This document shows positions 6,795-8,201 of a DNA stretch of 8,201 nt, in pieces (position 1 is the first letter of the stretch; each line of letters begins with the position of its first letter). The stretch covers positions 1 through 8,201 of the forward strand of contig CAZPIC010000056.1 in NCBI GenBank assembly GCA_964586835.1. Reading direction: 5' to 3'. The position numbers and the translations under genes were made by a program. The notes under the pieces were generated by a model. It did no database searches. It saw only the letters and a list, made by a program, of their open reading frames with translations, and was not told the DNA's origin. Origin of the DNA: CAZLYF01 sp964586835. GTDB taxonomy: Bacteria; Bacillota; Clostridia; Christensenellales; Aristaeellaceae.

Positions 6795-7220
6795 ATGGCA
6801 AAGAAAATTGCTGCTATTATCAAGCTGCAGGTCAGCGCTGCGAAAGCAACGCCTGCGCCGCCCATCGGCCCGGCCCTCGGGCAGCATGGCGTGAATATTC
6901 CCGGCTTCTGCAAGGAGTTCAACGAGCGCACCGCTAAACAGGCTGGCCTCGTGATTCCAGTGGTGATCACCGTCTACTCCGACCGTTCGTTTTCGTTCAT
7001 TACGAAGACGCCGCCTGTGCCCATCCTGATTAAGAAAGCGCTGAACATTGAACATGGCAGCGACAGGCCAAACAAGACAAAGGTCGGCGAGCTCAGCGCT
7101 GAGCAGGTTCGCGAAATCGCCCAGACGAAGATGCCGGACTTGAACGCTACCGACATTGAAGCAGCCATGCGAATGGTGGCGGGCACGGCACGCAGCATGG
7201 GAGTCACGGTCAGGGATTGA
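6795..7220 (+). CDS. rplK: Large-subunit ribosomal protein L11
   Basis: L11 binds 23S rRNA at the GTPase-associated centre with the L10/L12 stalk, and is needed for the stringent response through RelA-type enzymes. The 141-residue protein has usual length. The N-terminal domain shows KLQVSAAKATPAPPIGPALGQHGVNI (10-35), with the prolines linked to thiostrepton-type antibiotic contacts. FCKEFNERT and IPVVITVYSDRSFSF follow, and the C-terminal RNA-binding domain ends in MPDLNATDIEAAMRMVAGTARSMG. ATG 6795 is preceded by a strong GAGGAGGTG (6778-6786). It follows nusG by 93 bp, a gap holding the hairpin and the L1-site motif. Confidence 0.98.
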   Translation: MAKKIAAIIKLQVSAAKATPAPPIGPALGQHGVNIPGFCKEFNERTAKQAGLVIPVVITVYSDRSFSFITKTPPVPILIKKALNIEHGSDRPNKTKVGELSAEQVREIAQTKMPDLNATDIEAAMRMVAGTARSMGVTVRD

Positions 7221-7226
7221 ACCGGA

Positions 7227-7256
7227 GTGGGAGGCGTAGAACACCGTTTGCACCAC
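7227..7256 (+). promoter_or_regulatory. Second L1-site-like motif, before rplA
   Basis: GTGGGAGGCG (7227-7236), ten bases identical to the motif before rplK, is followed after a short stretch by ACCAC (7252-7256). GTGG pairs with CCAC; the inner arm GGCGT/ACACC pairs with one C-A mismatch. The ribosome site GAGGAGG of rplA starts at the next base (7257). The inner hairpin is weaker than in the upstream copy, so it may be a secondary L1 site or a repeat of the leader. Confidence 0.6.
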
Positions 7257-7269
7257 GAGGAGGATTGAA

Positions 7270-7959
7270 ATGAAGCACGGCAAGAATTATATTGAATCAA
7301 GCAAGCTGATCGAACGCAACAGGATGTATGATCCGGCTGAAGCCATTGCCCTTGTCAAACAGACTGCAAAAGCCAAATTTGATGAGACGGTGGAACTTTC
7401 CATCCGCTTAGGGGTTGACCCGCGGCACGCAGACCAGCAGGTGCGCGGAGCGGTGGTCCTGCCTCATGGTACAGGCAGAACGATGCGTGTACTGGTGTTT
7501 GCCAAGGCCGACAAGGCAGATGAGGCGAGAGCAGCAGGCGCTGATTATGTCGGTGATGTGGATCTGGTGGAGAGGATCAAGAGCGAGAACTGGTATGATT
7601 TCGACGTCTGCGTCGCAACCCCTGACATGATGGGGGTTGTAGGGCGTATCGGCAGGCTTTTAGGGCCCAAGGGACTGATGCCCAACCCCAAGAGCGGAAC
7701 CGTGACGAATGACCTGACCAAGGCAATCAGCGATATCAAGGGCGGAAAAGTGGAGTATCGCATCGATAAAACCGCGATCGCTCACTGCCCCATTGGCAAG
7801 GCCTCGTTTACCGAGGATAAACTCCTTGATAACCTCAACGCGCTGATGGAGGCGATTGTCAAGGCAAAGCCCGCCGCGGCAAAAGGGGTCTATTTGAAGT
7901 CGCTGTATCTGAGCGCAACCATGGGACCTTCTGTCAGGTTGAATAGCCAGAAGTTCTGA
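7270..7959 (+). CDS. rplA: Large-subunit ribosomal protein L1
   Basis: L1 forms the mobile stalk beside the E site, helps release deacylated tRNA, and represses its own operon by binding mRNA. The 229-residue protein is complete and of normal length. Signatures include YDPAEAIALVKQTAKAKFDETVELSIRLGVDPRHADQQVRG in the N-terminal part of domain I, then VATPDMMGVVGRIGRLLGPKGLMPNPKSGTVT (about 117-148), the universally conserved L1 segment, and YLSATMGPSVRLN near the end. ATG 7270 is preceded by GAGGAGG (7257-7263). It is the last gene: a hairpin follows within eight bases of the stop, and rplJ, the usual next gene, is not present in the 242 bases that remain. Confidence 0.98.
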   Translation: MKHGKNYIESSKLIERNRMYDPAEAIALVKQTAKAKFDETVELSIRLGVDPRHADQQVRGAVVLPHGTGRTMRVLVFAKADKADEARAAGADYVGDVDLVERIKSENWYDFDVCVATPDMMGVVGRIGRLLGPKGLMPNPKSGTVTNDLTKAISDIKGGKVEYRIDKTAIAHCPIGKASFTEDKLLDNLNALMEAIVKAKPAAAKGVYLKSLYLSATMGPSVRLNSQKF

Positions 7960-7966
7960 TAGGTGA

Positions 7967-8006
7967 CAATCAAAACCACCGGCTAAGCAGGTGGTTTTGA
8001 TTGTTT
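7967..8006 (+). terminator. Terminator-like hairpin after rplA
   Basis: A perfect 14-bp stem CAATCAAAACCACC (7967-7980) / GGTGGTTTTGATTG (7990-8003) with a nine-base loop is followed by TTT (8004-8006) and then GGCC. The T-run is short, so efficiency is uncertain, but the stem is very stable and begins seven bases after the rplA stop. It would separate the tuf-rplA transcript from whatever follows. Confidence 0.78.
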
Positions 8007-8201
8007 GGCCCCTTCCTTTCGTGCTTTAATCGGGTACAAAAAGAGTACGAGAGTAAACAGCAGAGAGGTTTTCGTCCACGATGTCTGAGCGGCATCTGCA
8101 GTTTTAATTAAATAACCTGTATCGAGGCTTCTTATTGACCCGCTAAATAGGGCCTGCTGAAAACCTCAAAACCCGTTGAAAACACTGGAAAAACTGGCCT
8201 T
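8007..8201. other. Gene-free tail of the window
   Basis: I see no convincing coding frame, RNA gene or ribosome site here. The stretch is visibly richer in A and T than the genes before it. It contains a short dyad GTAC-N7-GTAC (8034-8048) and the AT-rich patch TTTTAATTAAATAA (8102-8115). The L10 leader and rplJ usual at this point were not recognised. It ends in the insertion-sequence-like terminus described separately. Confidence 0.5.
8150..8201. mobile_element. Possible terminal repeat of an insertion sequence (partial)
   Basis: From G8150 the sequence reads GGGCCTGCTGAAAACC and continues with A-tracts recurring about every 8-11 bases to the window edge. From memory, many IS elements, including IS1182-like ones, have termini of the form GGGnCTGnTGAAAA, so this may be a left inverted repeat with the transposase beyond the window. 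Neither the second end nor a target duplication is visible, so the call rests on pattern resemblance and on the synteny break after rplA. Confidence 0.33.

Noticed and set aside
6036..7283. 415-codon minus-strand open frame opposite nusG, rplK and the start of rplA
   Set aside because: It is fully antisense to conserved ribosomal genes, is His- and Leu-rich, and has no recognisable family motif.

Overview
The window is a housekeeping segment from a fairly G+C-rich member of the Firmicutes, most likely of the Clostridia. The evidence is the gene set and order: Mini-ribonuclease III (mrnC), thyX, rlmB, the Spo0H-type sigma factor sigH, tuf, rpmG, secE, nusG, rplK and rplA. mrnC and sigH are characteristic of this phylum. 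Every gene is on the + strand. I cannot name a genus from the sequence.

Layout. Positions 1-60 hold two imperfect 28-bp-spaced repeats that look like the end of an insertion sequence. A consensus promoter then drives tRNA-Ser(GGA), closed by an intrinsic terminator. A second consensus promoter (277-304) starts a compact operon: an AraC-family regulator overlapping mrnC, then thyX (frame-disrupted near 2041-2058), rlmB (with a long basic N-terminal extension containing three 45-bp repeats) and sigH. A third promoter (4244-4272) precedes tRNA-Gly(CCC), which is followed without a terminator by tuf, rpmG, secE, nusG, rplK and rplA. After rplA a strong hairpin ends the run. The last ~190 bases hold no recognisable gene and end in what may be the terminal repeat of another insertion sequence, where rplJ-rplL-rpoBC would normally follow.

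How the genes work together. The first operon joins rRNA maturation and modification (Mini-III, 23S rRNA 2'-O-methyltransferase), thymidylate synthesis and the transition-state sigma factor under one promoter with an AraC-type regulator as first gene. The second couples translation (EF-Tu, L33, L11, L1, a glycine tRNA), transcription elongation (NusG) and secretion (SecE). Two matching intercistronic motifs, one before rplK and one before rplA, look like L1-binding autoregulatory sites.

No defence, toxin-antitoxin, CRISPR, phage or biosynthetic system is visible. The points most worth a second look are the broken thyX frame, the repeat-bearing RlmB extension, the duplicated L1-site motif, the AraC gene at the head of the operon, and the loss of ribosomal-operon continuity after rplA with mobile-element-like sequence at both window edges.
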